A stretch of DNA of 64,000 nt from Puffinus mauretanicus (Eukaryota; Chordata; Aves; Procellariiformes; Procellariidae): contig JAJKFH010000115.1 of the NCBI GenBank assembly GCA_023333565.1, forward strand, positions 806,001 through 870,000, given 5' to 3'. Shown one piece after another: positions 1 through 13,729 of the stretch (positions within the stretch are counted from its first letter, which is position 1; each line of letters opens with the position of its first letter). The position numbers and the translations under genes are program-made. The notes below the pieces were generated by a model. The model ran no database searches and was not told the origin of the DNA. It worked only from the letters and a program-made list of their open reading frames with translations.

Positions 1-863
1 ATCTGAATATTTGTCACAGCCTTTACCAGGACAAAACACTTGTTTCTCTTCTATTGCAAGTTGGTTGTAGCACTCAGAAATATCCATTTAGTGCTTAGAA
101 AGAATTTTTCAGATTTAAGAGGTATATGAAGGTGGCTAAAATATTGCTGGGGATTTTTGCAGGCTTTTTAAAGTTTTATTTCTATTTACACGGCTTTTGC
201 ATTATACTGCCCAAAGGGGAGAAGAGGAGGGAAAAATCTGATGTGAATGAACTTTGTCTGATGCTAGTGCATGGGAGAGCTCTGAATGCTCCATCTATTT
301 TCAGAAGCCAATAAATACAGATCGAGCAAACCAGGATTGGTTTTGTCAGTACAATTTTCTTGTCTGTTTGGGTTTTTTTCTTGGTAGAACCAAAATGAAA
401 GGTGACCTGAATATGGATACTATTCTTTTCTCCAAACTCCCTATGTTCTGTAAAGGGGCTCAAAGTTGGTGATAGTTCCAAGTAGGAACTATTTGTCCAT
501 AAGTAATCTACCTCAACTGCACACCATCTGTAGACATCTAGCAGTGATCTAATTTACATACTGAGGATATGGAGAGAGAAGAAACCCTCCCTGGAGGCTG
601 TCAGAGCCAGTTATCCCTACATAGTGTGGAGTGGTTTGCACTGGCACACACACATGGAAAATCCAGAAGCTCAAATGGTCATGCAACTCTGCCAAAACTA
701 TAATCAGAAATAAAAGATGTTGAATAGCAGGGAGAGGTAAAAGGATGGAGTCAGCCATGAAGTGTCTATTCTATATAGTTTTCCTTACCATCTATAGCCC
801 TAAAAGGGGGACCCTGACCATGGAGGAAATCTTTCAAAGACAGGGAATGCCTTATTTTATTTA

Positions 864-884
864 ACACACACACGCACATACACA
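864..884. repeat. Short imperfect CA microsatellite
   Basis: Alternating A and C for about 21 bases, broken by single G and T substitutions. It is too short and interrupted to be very variable. No functional role is implied. Confidence 0.7.
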
Positions 885-939
885 AGTGTATAAGCAAAAT
901 AATTTCTATTTCCCATTCAGCTGTATCAGAAATACATGT

Positions 940-1400
940 AGTCATCTTGTTTTCCTCATTTTTACCCTTTCAGTTTCTTACACGCTCTCCCTGCCATGCA
1001 TCAGTGAGAGCTTTTCAATCTCATTTCCTCTTCTCACTTTCTGTTCTACTTCTTGCTGCCCTGAGTAGGTTTAACTACCTTCCTGCTTCCCAAATTCTCA
1101 TTATCTTTCCATCTCTCTCCTTTCCACTGCGATTCCTCTTCCTTATTCCAATGCTTTCATTAGGGCTCCCAAAACATCTCTTTCTACTCACAATACTCCA
1201 GCCTCTCTTCCCCCAATACCTTCCCCAACCCATCACCCTTTATAGTCTCTTGTGTATTACCAGTTACTACTATACACAGCTGCACATTTATTTAAGATCG
1301 TAAATAGCTCCATTCCTTGCTGTTCCCAGTACTTAAAAAAAAAAAAAGGAAATACCCTTAATCCCTTCCCACTCTCCCCCGTCCTGTCTCATCCTAGAGA
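940..1400 (+). other. Pyrimidine-rich, strand-asymmetric block
   Basis: The plus strand is dominated by C and T for roughly 450 bases, with many short CTC, TTCC and CCTT runs, an A run near 1335-1348, and then a further C/T-rich stretch. Two overlapping open frames of 60 and 118 codons cross it, but their translations are low-complexity Ser/Leu/Phe/Pro as expected from C/T-rich DNA, so they are not called as genes. Polypurine/polypyrimidine strands of this kind can be old decayed microsatellites. Confidence 0.5.
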
Positions 1401-4400
1401 AGAAATAAATAGCTTTAATAGGGTTTTTTTGTTTGTTGGGTGGGGTTTTTTTTGTTTTGTTTTTGTTTTTTTAAGATCTAGTTTAGCAGTTAGCATGTGA
1501 GAATCACTGTATATTGCTTGAGGGAAAGTGATATTGAAGAAATGTTTTGTAGAAATGTTGTGTGTTCACCTCTGACAGGAGCCAGCCCTGCCCTGCCCAG
1601 CGTTCTCCTTCCTGGGAGCAGGAGTATATGCATCCACCATGGTGAAAGCTCTGCCATTACACAAGTCTCATCTGCTTCATGTTTTAGCAGGGGAAAGTGG
1701 GAGCTGGGGAAAGGAAAGATCTCTGTGACCATCAGGGCAGTCTCACGGGTTTTCTTGACTGCTGGCAGTGAGTGCAGAGCATGTGGAGAGCCGAGGCAGA
1801 GCAGCGGGCTGGTGTGACCACCATAGCCAGGGGCTACTGACTTCACACGGGTGAGACTAACCAGGCTGAGGGCTTCTTTGTGCAGTGGACCCTGATCTTT
1901 GCTCAGCCTGGCACTCTGGGTTACTGTTCATACCAATTTGGCTTGCACTGGCATAAATATTTACTACAAAATTCATGAAGTTGCTCTACTAAAACTCCTT
2001 CCTCATTATTTAATATAATAAGCTTTCCTGATCATGATATTTGGTGACTGACATATGCAGCTAAATACTATTTGGCTCTGTTTGGCCTCCTATTTTGCAG
2101 TACTGCAGTTCAGGAAAATGTACTTTATTCCTCATGGTAGAGCATAGAATGAAGAGGCAAGACTGATTAGTTTTTACAGGAACCTTATTAATTTTCAATA
2201 CTTCAGCCAAGCCTTCTATCTCTTTCCTTCTCTGGCAGGATAATCTGAGCCTATTTCTCATCACATGGAAATCCCACCAACTCTCTGGAGACAACTCATG
2301 GAAAGCACACCAGCATCACTTTTGTGCCAATCCAAACCTTTTCCCAGAAGGGCTGAATGTATTTTTTGGCAGATCAGCACTAGTTGTTGTGCAGCTTTGC
2401 ATTCTGTTGTCCTGTCCCTCTTCCTTGCCTTTTGGCAGGTTGTCAGATATCATTAAGATGATCTTAGTGATGTAGCATTGTACATTTAGTTTTGTTTATT
2501 GTTTGCTTAGCAATAAAGTTGCAGCAGGACAGAAGTTGTGCATGGAAGGGGCTGAAGAGCATTAGCCTTTTCTTCTTCATTCAATTAAATGGTATTTTCA
2601 TGTGTGTACCTGTGACGTACAAACATGCATGAATATATGTCTCAGCACCAAGGTGGAAGGACCCAGGGAATCCTAAGGTACCACCTGATCCTCCTGAATC
2701 TTTGGCTTTTTGTGCTAGGAAAGTCCAGAGAAATCTGTTAGCAAGCTAGAGAGGTCACAATTTCAAGTAAACTAATCAGTTTTGTATGATACTAGTTTTG
2801 TAGGAAAGTAACTCTACTTCTGCAGGGCTTACCTTCTTCAGAAACAGAAACGGATGAAACTTCGCATAGCATTAAGTATGCAATCTGACAGACCCGTCAA
2901 GATGGTTAGGAATGTTTCAAGTGAGAGCTATAGCTACTGGCTACTGTAATTAATTGTAGTAAATACATTTGCAGATTACTGAAATCATGTTTCTTTAATT
3001 TAAATAATTTGCTTAAGCATGTGATTGGGAATTTTACAATTTAAATTAGTTTTTGGCAAATAGAGGAGCTCAAAAATATTCAGATGAAAGGAGAGATTTC
3101 ATTTTGAGGCAATACATTCCTTTCACTCTTGTATATTACACCATTTAAAACATACATGAAAGTTTTCTAATGGAACTGAAAGAAAATACGACAAAAGCAT
3201 TTTAAAATATGAAACTATTTGTTCAGAAAGTGTCAGATCAAAATGCTCCTTCATTTTCTGCCATAATTTTAAAGTATTCTTCACCCTATTGAACAATGAA
3301 AAAACCAGACTTGTATGGTTTCATGAAAGGTTTTAGGATCACAAAATCTGTATTGTTTTGCCCTCAACTCTCTAGTATGACCATATTTGCAAAAGTCTGC
3401 CTCTTACTAGAGAGAAGACTTCAGTTCTCTCATGACTGTCTAACCCACATCCATTTCCTCTGTAGAGGAGCTCAGACTGTGCAAACTTTTCTTTTTTGAC
3501 TGCTAGTTAATTAGATACACATTTACAAACTTTTTGCTAGTCCCTGAATCTCATTACCCACATTACACTACAAGACCTTTATAATAGCCTCAGTTCAAGG
3601 AGCTATACTCATTGTCACCTCACATACAGCACAACATCACTGGCTCCTCATCAGCCTTCAAGTTTATTGGCAAACGAAGTGACCCTTACAATTAAACCAT
3701 GACATTACAAAATGCTTTTGTCAAAGAGGATCTCTACCTCACCCCTGTGCTCCCATGAAGGTCACAGACTCTGTTGTGTGGGTAGCTTCAAACATGACCT
3801 GAATATGGTTAAAGGACAATCCTTTCTACTGTGTATAAAGCCTCAATCATATTCCCAAACCATGCTATAACCTTGAATAAAGAGGCTTTAGCATGGTTGA
3901 AGGCAGAATTTAGGTCCCTTCTACACTGCAGAAATGGAGTCATGATTTAATTGTATTGCAGGGATAAAGACATTGTAATTGGGTTCCCTGGAATATATTT
4001 TTCTTTAGATATAGCTAAACGTAAGACCTTAAACCTTTCAAGGACATGAGATATCATTCTATATTTTTCAATACTGGTATGAGACTAAAGAATTGTGAAA
4101 AATGAAGGGGGAAGGCACAAGAACGACTTCCACAGAAGTATGTTGATTTATACAAGCTGAAAAATTGACCCCAGCCTAGACAGTAAGGTCATTTTATCCA
4201 ACCAAACAGAATAAAGTGGGTTTTGGTAAAATAATTTTTCCTTAAGCTTTAAGATTAATGTTTGTCTTTTCTCTTCAGACGACTAGAGAAACAAACATAT
4301 GTAAATATGTATATATATACACACAAAACCAAAAGATTTAACTTAGGCTATATCCTAGCTCTGTTAGTTCCTAGCAGAGAGGATTTGTCATCTTTGGACT

Positions 4401-6424
4401 CTGAGGAATCTGTTTTAATAAGGGTGGTTTTTTTCAGGTTTCCATAGTGTCTCCAGCTGGTCTTCCTACCTCAGGCTTTCACTCTCTAGCATAGTGGAAT
4501 CTCTCTTGACAGTTCTTCCTGGTGCCTCTGCACCTCAACACGAAGACCACCCAGGACTTCTCAATGACATCCACCACCTCAGCATCTGACTCAGCTGAGA
4601 CATAGACTCCAAGATCTTTATTTTTCCCTTGTACAAAAGATACTGAAACAAAAATTAAAGGACTGTCGATGTGTCTATTTCAGAAGTCTTCACTCTTTCA
4701 TAAGAACATTTTTGCCAACTACCTACCCAACAGAAAAAAAAAATCCAGGGAGCTATAAATCAAGTTATGCTCTATGCTTCTGGCTAATGATGGGATTTGT
4801 CTCACCTAACCTTACCCGTCTAGTAACTAAACATTTAGCTTAATCTAGTTGTCAGACCTCCTGTTTTCGCTAGAGGACAGATATAGATACTTTCTGGAAA
4901 TTAGTCATCTTGCTAACTGAGACATTTATCTTAAGGTGGGAAGAAATGCCTTTTGGAGATGCCTTTCCCTCTGAAGCAACCACAAAGGGAGCTTGGATAA
5001 CTAGCTTATACTAGATGCATTTTTTTAAGGCACCGCAGCTAGGCAAGAGGAATCCTACCCTCAAGTCTGCAACCAGGCCCTTACTCTGAAACAAACTTTT
5101 CTCAGTCCTATCTCCATTAAAAACTGAGCCCTAATCAAGAACAAGAGCCTTCTGACAGAAGCCAGAGCCTTGCTGCTGTTTGTTTTGTGTCAGGAATGCC
5201 ATTTCCAGAGAGCTAAAAATAGGAATGAACTTCCCAATGTCTTCCCCTCCACCAATACAGCAATGAACAAAAAGATAGGTCAGTAAAAAGAACAGGTAGA
5301 GCTTGAAAATCAAGAGATAGGAACTTCAGGAAGTCATGTTTTTAAAGAGTCACTTTTTTACTGATAAATGTATCCAATCCTTCATTTTTCTAAGATGTTT
5401 TTTGACCTGATTGTTTGTGTTACTTCCCTACTTGCTACAAGGGTAATGGACTATCCCTTTTTCATCTTTTCCATTTCACTTCTGACTTTTATTTTGATGT
5501 TGTAGACAAGTCACAGCTTTATGAATCTCTGCAATCCTGAAGTGGCTTTTTACTCCTTCCTTCAGGCAGCAAAATGCCTGGCAACTGTTTGTGTTCAGCC
5601 CCAAACTGTGAGAGATGCATACTCTCCAGTTTGCCTAGAGTATAAACATAAAGCAAAACGTACTGGAGCCAATCCTGTCAAATAAAACCAATTGGGTCAT
5701 AACCAGCTCTACTGTGCATTTCCACAGCAGGACCATGGAAAGACTTGAAATGGGCAGAGCGTGATGGGGACATGCTCTTGCATGATTTCCGGCCCCCCTC
5801 CTCTAACTCAAACTAATTAAGCTCTGAGGTGGTTGGCAAAAGTTTCCTATCTACTCTCCAGACTACAAAGTTGTCACATACATTTCCTGAGAACATTATA
5901 GGGAGATTTCTGGCAAGCAATCCAAAGACTCCCATGCATGCCAGCAGTCCAGATACCAACAGTACTACACCTCAAGTGCCAAGAGAGAATCCATTCATCC
6001 GGCAGTGACTGTATCTGTTTGCAAATTAATTTCCTTGAATATATTCCCATTACTGAAAGAAAACAAATTCACTGAGAAATGTGCACCCTGTAGATAATCC
6101 AAACAAAGCATGTTTTACAGATGGGAGATTAGCTAACAAAATCTGAGATAATGCTGTCTCAGCTCAGTGCTAGATTACTTGTGTGCATCCCCTTCTTACA
6201 AATTAACACAAGAAACAATTACAAGATTTAAAGCAAGCCTTCTTTTTTCCTACTCTGTCCTTGACAGATTTTGTAAACCGGCTCTTTGGTTGGCATAAAT
6301 CTGTGCATCTGCACTGAGAGCATTATCCTTACTTGTACTCTCTCAGAAGCTGAGTATAAGTTTTTTAGTCAAGTCTTCATTGTAGAGCTACTTATAGTAT
6401 TGTAAAGCTCTTCACAAAAGGATA

Positions 6425-6575
6425 CCTAGTCTAGCCATCAAAGCACTAAGTTGACTGTCAGGAAGGCTTGTCTCCATCCGAACACAAACTTGGATGCATC
6501 ACTTGATCTTCTTGTGCCTCTGTTTCCTTCCTGAGAACTGAAACTAATTTTACCTCTTAGTACTTGTTTCACTGA
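6425..6575 (+). mobile_element. Old MIR SINE copy
   Basis: The stretch follows the MIR consensus order: an AGCACTAA...GTCAGGAAG segment near 6441-6467, then a CACTTGATCTTCTTGTGCCT segment (6500-6519) equivalent to the MIR 'acttaacctctctgtgcc' block, then TGTTTCCTTCCTGAGAACTG and ACCTCTTAGTAC, which match the 'cagtttcc...acctacctca' part. MIR is a tRNA-derived SINE that spread in early amniotes, so copies in birds are very diverged. The match is from memory by eye and gapped; the borders are approximate. Confidence 0.55.
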
Positions 6576-7112
6576 TTTTTAAAGCCAAAAAAGCTCTGAC
6601 AGAAGTCAAAGAATCTCTTTGCTGTCACACAAGGAAGTCTGCATTAAAAAACCCTACATCAAATATTTAACTGCCAGTTGAGTAACATTGCACCTTTTTC
6701 AAAAATGTCCAGTCTTGATTTTAAAATTTAATGAAAGATTCAATATGTTAATAAGTTAGTAATTTCATTGTTTAGTTATGCCCCCAAAAGCCCCATACCT
6801 CTTTTGTGATCCGAATTTCACTTATATCAACTTCCTATCATCAGACCTTATCAAGTCCTTGGAAATATATTTCTGTTCTTTACTATATCATACAGGCATG
6901 TGTATAAAGCATGCATAAATACTTTTTTTTTATGAGTAAATAGGTTAAGTATCTTAGAGTAGGACTGGAAAGAAAAATTCAATTGCATATTTGCTCACAC
7001 GCCATCTGCTTTACCTGATGAGAAAAAGGGTATGATAGCTCTGACTCAGTGTCTTCATTACAAGACTACTATAATATACCCATCTGACTGGTAGTAAATA
7101 CCACAGGTCACA

Positions 7113-7215
7113 ATCCTGTCAAGAATATAAGCACAAGCATACAACATCAGACCAATGGTCCACCCAACCCACTGTATTTGCCACACTGTCCAAAAGAAAA
7201 TGCTCAGAGTATAAA
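7113..7215 (+). mobile_element. Ancient amniote dispersed repeat, name uncertain
   Basis: The segment CATCAGACCAATGGTCCACC (7144-7163), followed by a CCAACCCACTGTATT segment, a 'ccacactgtcc' block and 'aatgctcaga', follows the order of a repeat that is very common in turtle and crocodile DNA and is recognised by the core 'gtcagaccaatggtcc'. The preceding GTCAAGAATATAAG also fits that family. I recall the consensus but not a secure family name. The copy is short and truncated, and it shows no coding capacity. Confidence 0.5.
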
Positions 7216-7219
7216 AATA

Positions 7220-10165
7220 AGGAACCTATACATGCTACTCTCTGAAATACTGTTTCAGCCTTCAACAGCTTGCGGCTACAAATTACCTGAGAAAAATGTA
7301 GTTTTATACATATGTAAAGTTTCTCCTTCCGTAAGCTTATCTCTTCTTGAATCCATGCCAAGTTTTAGCTACCGTAACTGCTGAGGCAAAGAATTGCCCC
7401 GCTAACCTCGTATGTTGAGAAGAACCACCTTCTTGTGTTTGTTTTGTACTAGCCACTTGGTGTTTTCATTTGATACCCCCTAGGTCATGTGTTGGAAGAT
7501 ACTGAGCAATCAACCGTACTCAAACAGTCTGCGATTTTATAGACATTTACTCTCACATCAATCAGCTGTCTCAGGCTGAACCAGCTGTCCTATTTTCCAG
7601 GCTGAAGAATCCTAAGCTACTAAGTAGTTCCTTGTGTGGAAGCTACTTGATGCTTTCGATCACAGAGAAAGCCTCAATGACTTGTCATCTAACTTTTAGA
7701 CGGCAAAAGTTAGGGGAGTCGAATACCATCTTTCGTGTTTAGAGTTTCCAGCCCAGGTCAGTGCCTCATTGCATTGCGGAGGGAGAGTTGCTGAACAACA
7801 AAGTTTGAGCTTTAAATGAGCAAGGCACATACAAATAGACAACATGAGGGTTTGTTCATTGAGCAAGTTTTAAGGTACACATCGGCAAAAGCTTTGGGAA
7901 TAGATATGGGAACTGATTCTATTCGTATTCATGCCAATGTGCATCTGTTTTTCCCCTAAGATGTTAGCAGTGGTGCAGTGCCATAAATGACAGCAGAATC
8001 AAGCTTATAAAGTTTATATTTTATAACCTTGTGAGAACATGCACGCAAGTCCCAATGCATTTCTAGAAAGCATGCTTTAAAAAGTGATCTCCCTAACTCC
8101 TTCCCTCCAGCAGATAGCACTGCATGAGGCATACCTACAAAGTCCCATCAGCCAAGCCATTCCTTCTCTGGTGAAGATTTGACCACCAGTTGCCAGACAG
8201 GGATCCAGAAACTATTTTCTTTAAACACAAATACCAGACGCAAAGAAGAAAGCAGCTATTTTTTCTTGATTTTCCTTTGAAATGAATGGGAGGAAAGAAA
8301 CAAAGATAATTAGACTGCTTAACTTATTTAAATAGAAATTTTGCATTTCTACAGTAAGTGACATATAAACAAAATCAGGCAAAAGATAAAAACTAGGATT
8401 ATGCTATGGCAAAGCCAGAAGGTTATTATATATACAGGCATTGTATATTCTAAAGATGCTGAATGTTCGTCAATGTACCAAGTGATTTAATCTGTTCCTC
8501 TGGCTTCCAGCCACCACTCTCTTATCTGGACATGACTAAAGGAAAGAATTAAAAGCAGGCAAAGAAGGAGCTCAAAGAAGTAGAAACATTTTGGAATATC
8601 ACCTTCCCAAATGAAATGGCTGTAGAAATGGCCAAAGACACAGCTATATACAATCTACTGGTTTGAGTCAGCTAGCTCCTAAAAAATAGGTCTGATCAGT
8701 CCTGCTTTAACTACACATTCTGGATGTAAACAAGCATAGTTATATTAGTATTCATCCCTTTAGGAAATCCTCACTCACTGTATCTGTGGCCAAAAAAGCC
8801 CCCCAAAGCCATTACCTGGGTGCAGAATTTCTTTCTGCTACTTATTTCCCCCCTGTTTTCTTGCATATTAATCAAATCTTAGAACTGACAGCGTGACAAC
8901 TGGTATAAAAGATGACAAGGTCTTTGAGAAGGAAAGTATCTGGTGCACAATGCCCTACACAAATGTGTTTTGGTAGACAGACCTTTTTTTTTAAAAAAAA
9001 GATGTACGCTATTTGATTACTGTAATCTAGTAAATGTGTGTCTTGGCCATGTTAAAAGATACAATTAATGTCTCTCTCTTCTTTTCTTTTCAATGGCCTA
9101 AAGCAGGCAGCTGCAGCAATATTTACTGAAACTCAGGGGATAAATCGCACTGAAATTTTACCCAAGTGAATTCTGTTGTCAGATGCTATAGGTAAATAAA
9201 CATTTTATTTCAATAGATTGCTGTATTAGTGCTTTATTAAATGGTGCAAGATTTTTATTCTTGAGAGATCTTGCAGATATTATGTGATTGAAAATTTATT
9301 AAAAACAAGTTAAAAAATAAATAATGTGGGGAAAAACTATCAACGCTGGCAATTTTTTAGCAAAAAATATATTTTTAATTTAAAAAAAATAAAATATTTC
9401 CTTTTCCAAAATGCATTAGAAATAATTTACTGAGCCTTTCCCCCTGCCTCTAAATCCTTCAAATGAAATATCACTCTAGAATTTAATTGTGTTTTTTTTT
9501 TTTTTAAATAAACCAGAGATAGTCTTTGCATTTTCCATACTGTTGAATTTCTAAGCAAGCCTTTATTCGCCAGACATTTATGATACTGGAAATCACATAT
9601 GCAAAAATGCATTGGTTCAGATGGAAGGCTTGGAATTTTCCAGGGACAAAATTCTCCAGTTGCTGTTTTATTTTCATGCTAAGTGCACGTTCTCCCAATA
9701 TAATCCTCTGATTAGGCCACATAAAATGGCCTTTAGTTTCAACTGCTTGTTGTCTCCTTGCCCTACTAACAGCATTAGGTTTGCAGAGAAAAAGGCCTCA
9801 AGCTAATATAAATCAGTAAATTTCATTTCAAGCCATTATCTTTCTGCACCGGGCATACACAACGAGGACAACTCAAAAGGCTGTTTAATTGCCTTAGGAG
9901 TTGCAAGTTCAAAGTCAGGCTTAGAGAACACAGCATTTCAGGAAAAAGAAAATCTGTATTGAAAGACAAGACTTACAAACCCTTGACTACCCTGGGCTGA
10001 GATTGCTGTTATGATCTTTCTTCGGTTTACTGTTGCTACTGCTGCTACTGAGAGGTGAAATTCTAATGTCATCCAGGGGTCTTATCCCAGTGCCATGTAC
10101 ATTATTCTCTGCAGGTCCAGAAAATGGAGACTTAAAAATGTCAAGAACTTGCTTAAATTGGACAC
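7220..10165. other. Unique non-coding DNA with an AT-rich island
   Basis: No supported gene. Open frames reach only about 70 codons and read as random sequence. The section from about 9280 to 9510 is very A/T-rich, with repeated TTTAAAA-like runs and a 14-base T run near 9492. An A/T-rich patch also lies around 8988-9002. No mobile-element edges were recognised. Confidence 0.65.
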
Positions 10166-10170
10166 TCACG

Positions 10171-10840
10171 AAATCATAGAAAAATTGAGGTTGGAAGAGA
10201 CACCTGGAATCCTCTAGTCCAACCCTCTGCTCAAAGCAGGGATAATTTCAAAACCTAAATCAGGTTCCCCATGGCCTTTGGCAGCTAAGTTATAAAGATC
10301 TCCAAGGATGGAGATCTCATGACTTCTCTGGACACTTGATTAAATGCTTGACCAGCTTCGGCAGGATTTGTTTTTTTTTTTTTCTCCTCCATTTTACGCA
10401 GTTGGAATTTCCAGTGCTGTAGCTTTTGAGCATTGCTTCTTGTCCTTTTGCTGTGTCCCTCTGAGGGAAGCATGGCTTGGTCTTCTGTACGATGTCCCTT
10501 CTGGTAGTAGAAGATTGAAATTAGATTCCCCAGTGGTTTTCTCTTTAAGGGTAAACAAATCCATCTAGGGGCCCAAAACTGGGCACAGTGCTCCAGCTGT
10601 GGCCTCACAAGTGCCTCGTAAAGGAGAATGACCCCTTTGCTGGGCCTGCAGGTTGTGCACTTGCTGGGGCTGCCCAGGATGTCATTAGCCACCGGTTCTG
10701 CCAGGGCACTCAGCAGGCCTGGGCCCTCAAAGTGCGAAGCTGCTCCATAACCAGCCGGTACCCAGCCTGTACTGCTGGGGATCCTTCTGTCCTCCGTGCG
10801 GCACTTGGCTTTTGGCGCTTTTGAATACCTTGAGGTACTA
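10171..10840 (-). mobile_element. CR1 LINE fragment, old, 5'-truncated, antisense
   Basis: Read on the minus strand this is the 3' end of a CR1 non-LTR retrotransposon. Its tail is at 10171-10185 (AAATCATAGAA on the plus strand), followed by the usual GGTTGGAAGAG and AGTCCAACCCTCTGCTC CR1 3'-region words. A minus-strand frame (10692 down to 10285) keeps two conserved pieces of the C-terminal part of the CR1 ORF2 protein: EALVRPQLEHCAQFWAP near 10575-10615, and VSREVMRSPSLEIF near 10293-10335. A T run (10370-10383) was inserted or expanded inside it. CR1 makes an endonuclease/reverse transcriptase in full-length copies; only the far C-terminus and 3' UTR survive. The 5' border near 10840 is blurred. 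Divergence from the copy at 30517 suggests it is older. Confidence 0.9.
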
Positions 10841-10844
10841 GAAC

Positions 10845-13725
10845 TGGGACCTGAAGCTTCTCATGATTCTTCTAACAAGCATCTGGCATCTACTGCCAAA
10901 ACTCGGAACAAAGCCTTCTTTGCCTTTCACATTCAAAGTCAATCCAAATATACAGAGAATAATGTTGTTAATATTCATTAAGAGCACATAATCCACACAC
11001 AGGCAAACTTTATATATATGCAGTGACTTGGAAGTTCAAATAAGCAAATCAAAAGCTCAGCCTGCTCTGTACCCATGAAAAAAGGTGTTAACTAAAGCTT
11101 TAATATTTTTCTTGTCATCAGCAACAAACTGCATATATCCAGTTAATGAACTCATCAGGTTTATGCCTGACATTAATAGGAAGTGAAAATTACCTCTAGA
11201 CCTATCAACGTTTACAACAGAGCACTATGAATCTTAAGTATTGTTAATGATCATTTCTTTAAACAGAAGAACAGTGTAAGCATCAGCTTTATAGCTGGCA
11301 CCACGAAACAGCTGAGTCTCGCAGACAGGAGTCAGCAACGATAAGCAAACATCATTCCACAAAGCAGGTGGTGGGCACCTCTCTGCACTTCCTGAGACCA
11401 AGCCAGCATCTGCATGAATATTAACATTATTGATATTCAGAGTCATATTACAAAGTCCATTCAGCTCACTCAGGGCTTGGGCAAGATTCCCAGGGTCAAC
11501 ACAGCATTGCTCCGAGAAGACAATGCAAATATATTGTAGTAAGTGCAGTAAGATCTCAAGTATAGAGCAGGTGGAAATGCGCAGTGCTGCAAAAGAAATT
11601 ATAGTGGAGCACTGAGATTGTGAAAGTCTTTGGCAAACCAACCATTTCAAGGAAGTTGCAAGGTGGGAAAGGAGTTTTTTATAGAGTCATTGCAGCACCA
11701 AGTCCCTTTTGGGTAATCCTGTTTCTGTTTCTCGAATACAAAGCAAAGGAACCTCATGTTCGTAGACACATTTAAGGCAGATCACTGGTGCATCCTGGCA
11801 CTAGTAATCCTCTCTCCAACCACACAGAGATAACAGTTAGTTATCGCTGCACTGTTTGCAGAAATCACTTTTTTTCCTTAATGTACAGCTGATAACTATT
11901 CTGTGGAGCCTCCATGAATAAAAATGTGCTCTTATGGCATATGTCTTTTTTTACAACATGGAAGCATAATTTAGAAGTAAGAAAGAATTGCAACTATTCC
12001 CTCTCATCAAGGTGTTGTAGTCATAACTATAGCCTACTCTGGCAGAAAGCAGGTGGGGCCAGCTCCTCAATGAATGGGACTCAGGTAAGCTTCATGCTGG
12101 AATTAAGTCAGCTGTCACCAGCTACAGCTGAAGGCCTGGTTTAAGGAATCTTTGTGGGAAGCAGAGCAATGGTCATCCCGTAATGATTCATACATGCAAA
12201 CCAAAGTAGTGAGGTCTGTTACTGAGTAAATAAAGGTTAAATGCTCCCAGCCATGAGAGCATGTTTGCAACAAGAAGCAGTCTTCGGCAGAATGAAAGTG
12301 AGAGATATTCAAGCAATCGTACTGCAGTACAGGATATGGAGCTTGTATCTTAAGCTCAGTGTTGTAAACTTTCTCAGATGGCTGAACTCCAGGCTGAGCA
12401 GCAAGCCCTTAGGCCTTATTAGCCCTTTCTATATAATCTTATTTATGCAGACTGTGAGCTTTTTTCCATGACCTTTGAGTTACGGCAAACAAGTAAGATA
12501 TCTCAGCTTTTGTGAGCTCACAGAGGGGGTAACCAAGAAAACGGATTTCAATCTTCATTAATTGCATGACCGTAAAAATGTCTATACAATTGTGGGTAGC
12601 TGAATAGTAAATATAACCCTACCAAGAGGCTCTTTGGAAGAGCAGCACAAGTGGAAAACTGGTCAAATGTCTCCTAAAGCGCTGGAATCCACCTTGCCTG
12701 CTGAAACATGCTTACAACAATTTTCAGAAGTCAAACCTTTCCAAAGCAACATGAAATCTTAGACAAAGCTATGACTGAGATTATGCACCCACAAGTAGAT
12801 TTGTGGTACTCAAGCTAGCTGGCCATCACAAAGCAGAACAGGCACACGGGGAAGCACAGAAAGATGGTGCCACACGTTCAAGAGCTCTCCAAGCATCAGT
12901 TCCAGCAGCAGCAGCCCTGGCAGCAGGCTGTTCACACAGTGCTGCTTCAGCAGCTTGCCTATAGTGTTTACGTTTGCAAATTCCTGGCTGCAAGCAGCAG
13001 GTTTCTTTTGTGATTAAAAAGGTAAACATTAGCATGAATGGCATATTGCATCTTATATGTATGCTTCCAAGAAAGAGGATTTTCTGTAAAAAATTAATTT
13101 ATCTTCTAAATCTCCTTCTCCTCCCCTCCAACCTCACTCTTACCGTCATGGGATTCCCAAGAAATGCATCCCAACAGGCCTCAGAGGGGGGGTTTTTAAT
13201 AGTTGGTGGATGTTTTGACTTTTTGGCACCATGGGAACCGCTTTCCTCTTCCTGTGGATAACCTCCTGAGAAGACCTTGTGTGAAGAATGTTTCTCATAG
13301 CAGCAGGAACATGGCAAATGGTCCCAATCTGAGAGATAAGTGACTCTTTTGGTTTGCTTTCCCAAAACACTTGTTTTACCTCAGAACTCTCTCCCTTTAT
13401 AGTCTAGGTGCAGCCTTGACATCTTAAACACAAGCATTTGTAGGGGGAACAACGCAACGAAATGAGATCTTCAGATGCTCAATTTAATTGTAATGTGGTT
13501 AAAGTGATCAGTTGCTTGAGCTTTCTCACAAGGCTCTTGTTCAGCTGGAATTCTCCCAGAAAACAGAAAGCACAATTAAAAGGCATTTGCAACCTTAAAC
13601 AGTTTTTCTTAGTTCTTCAGAGACATTTAATTGGAATTATGCTGCTCTCTGTAAGAGATTGGGAAGATGGAGTTTTACTTCAGGTCTTGATTTCACAGAA
13701 TTGTTAATACTATTTTTCATCTCAT
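10845..13725. other. Unique non-coding DNA, no supported gene
   Basis: The longest frame is 138 codons on the minus strand (11650 down to 11234). I see no domain, signal peptide or family resemblance in it, and a frame of this length is within chance for 64 kb. The rest holds a short CAG-rich patch (about 12900-12960) and ordinary AT-rich sequence. No splice-flanked exon stood out. Confidence 0.6.
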
Positions 13726-13729
13726 ACAC

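Larger units (their letters stand above)
1..6424. other. Unique non-coding DNA, no gene seen
   Basis: No frame longer than about 120 codons opens here and none resembles a known protein. The stretch is AT-rich with scattered short A and T runs (for example A's near 1335-1348 and a T/G-rich stretch near 1423-1473). It contains a short CA-type dinucleotide run (about 864-884) and a pyrimidine-rich block, both listed separately. I see no CR1 tail and no LTR edges. It could be intergenic or intronic; the sequence alone does not say which. Confidence 0.7.
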
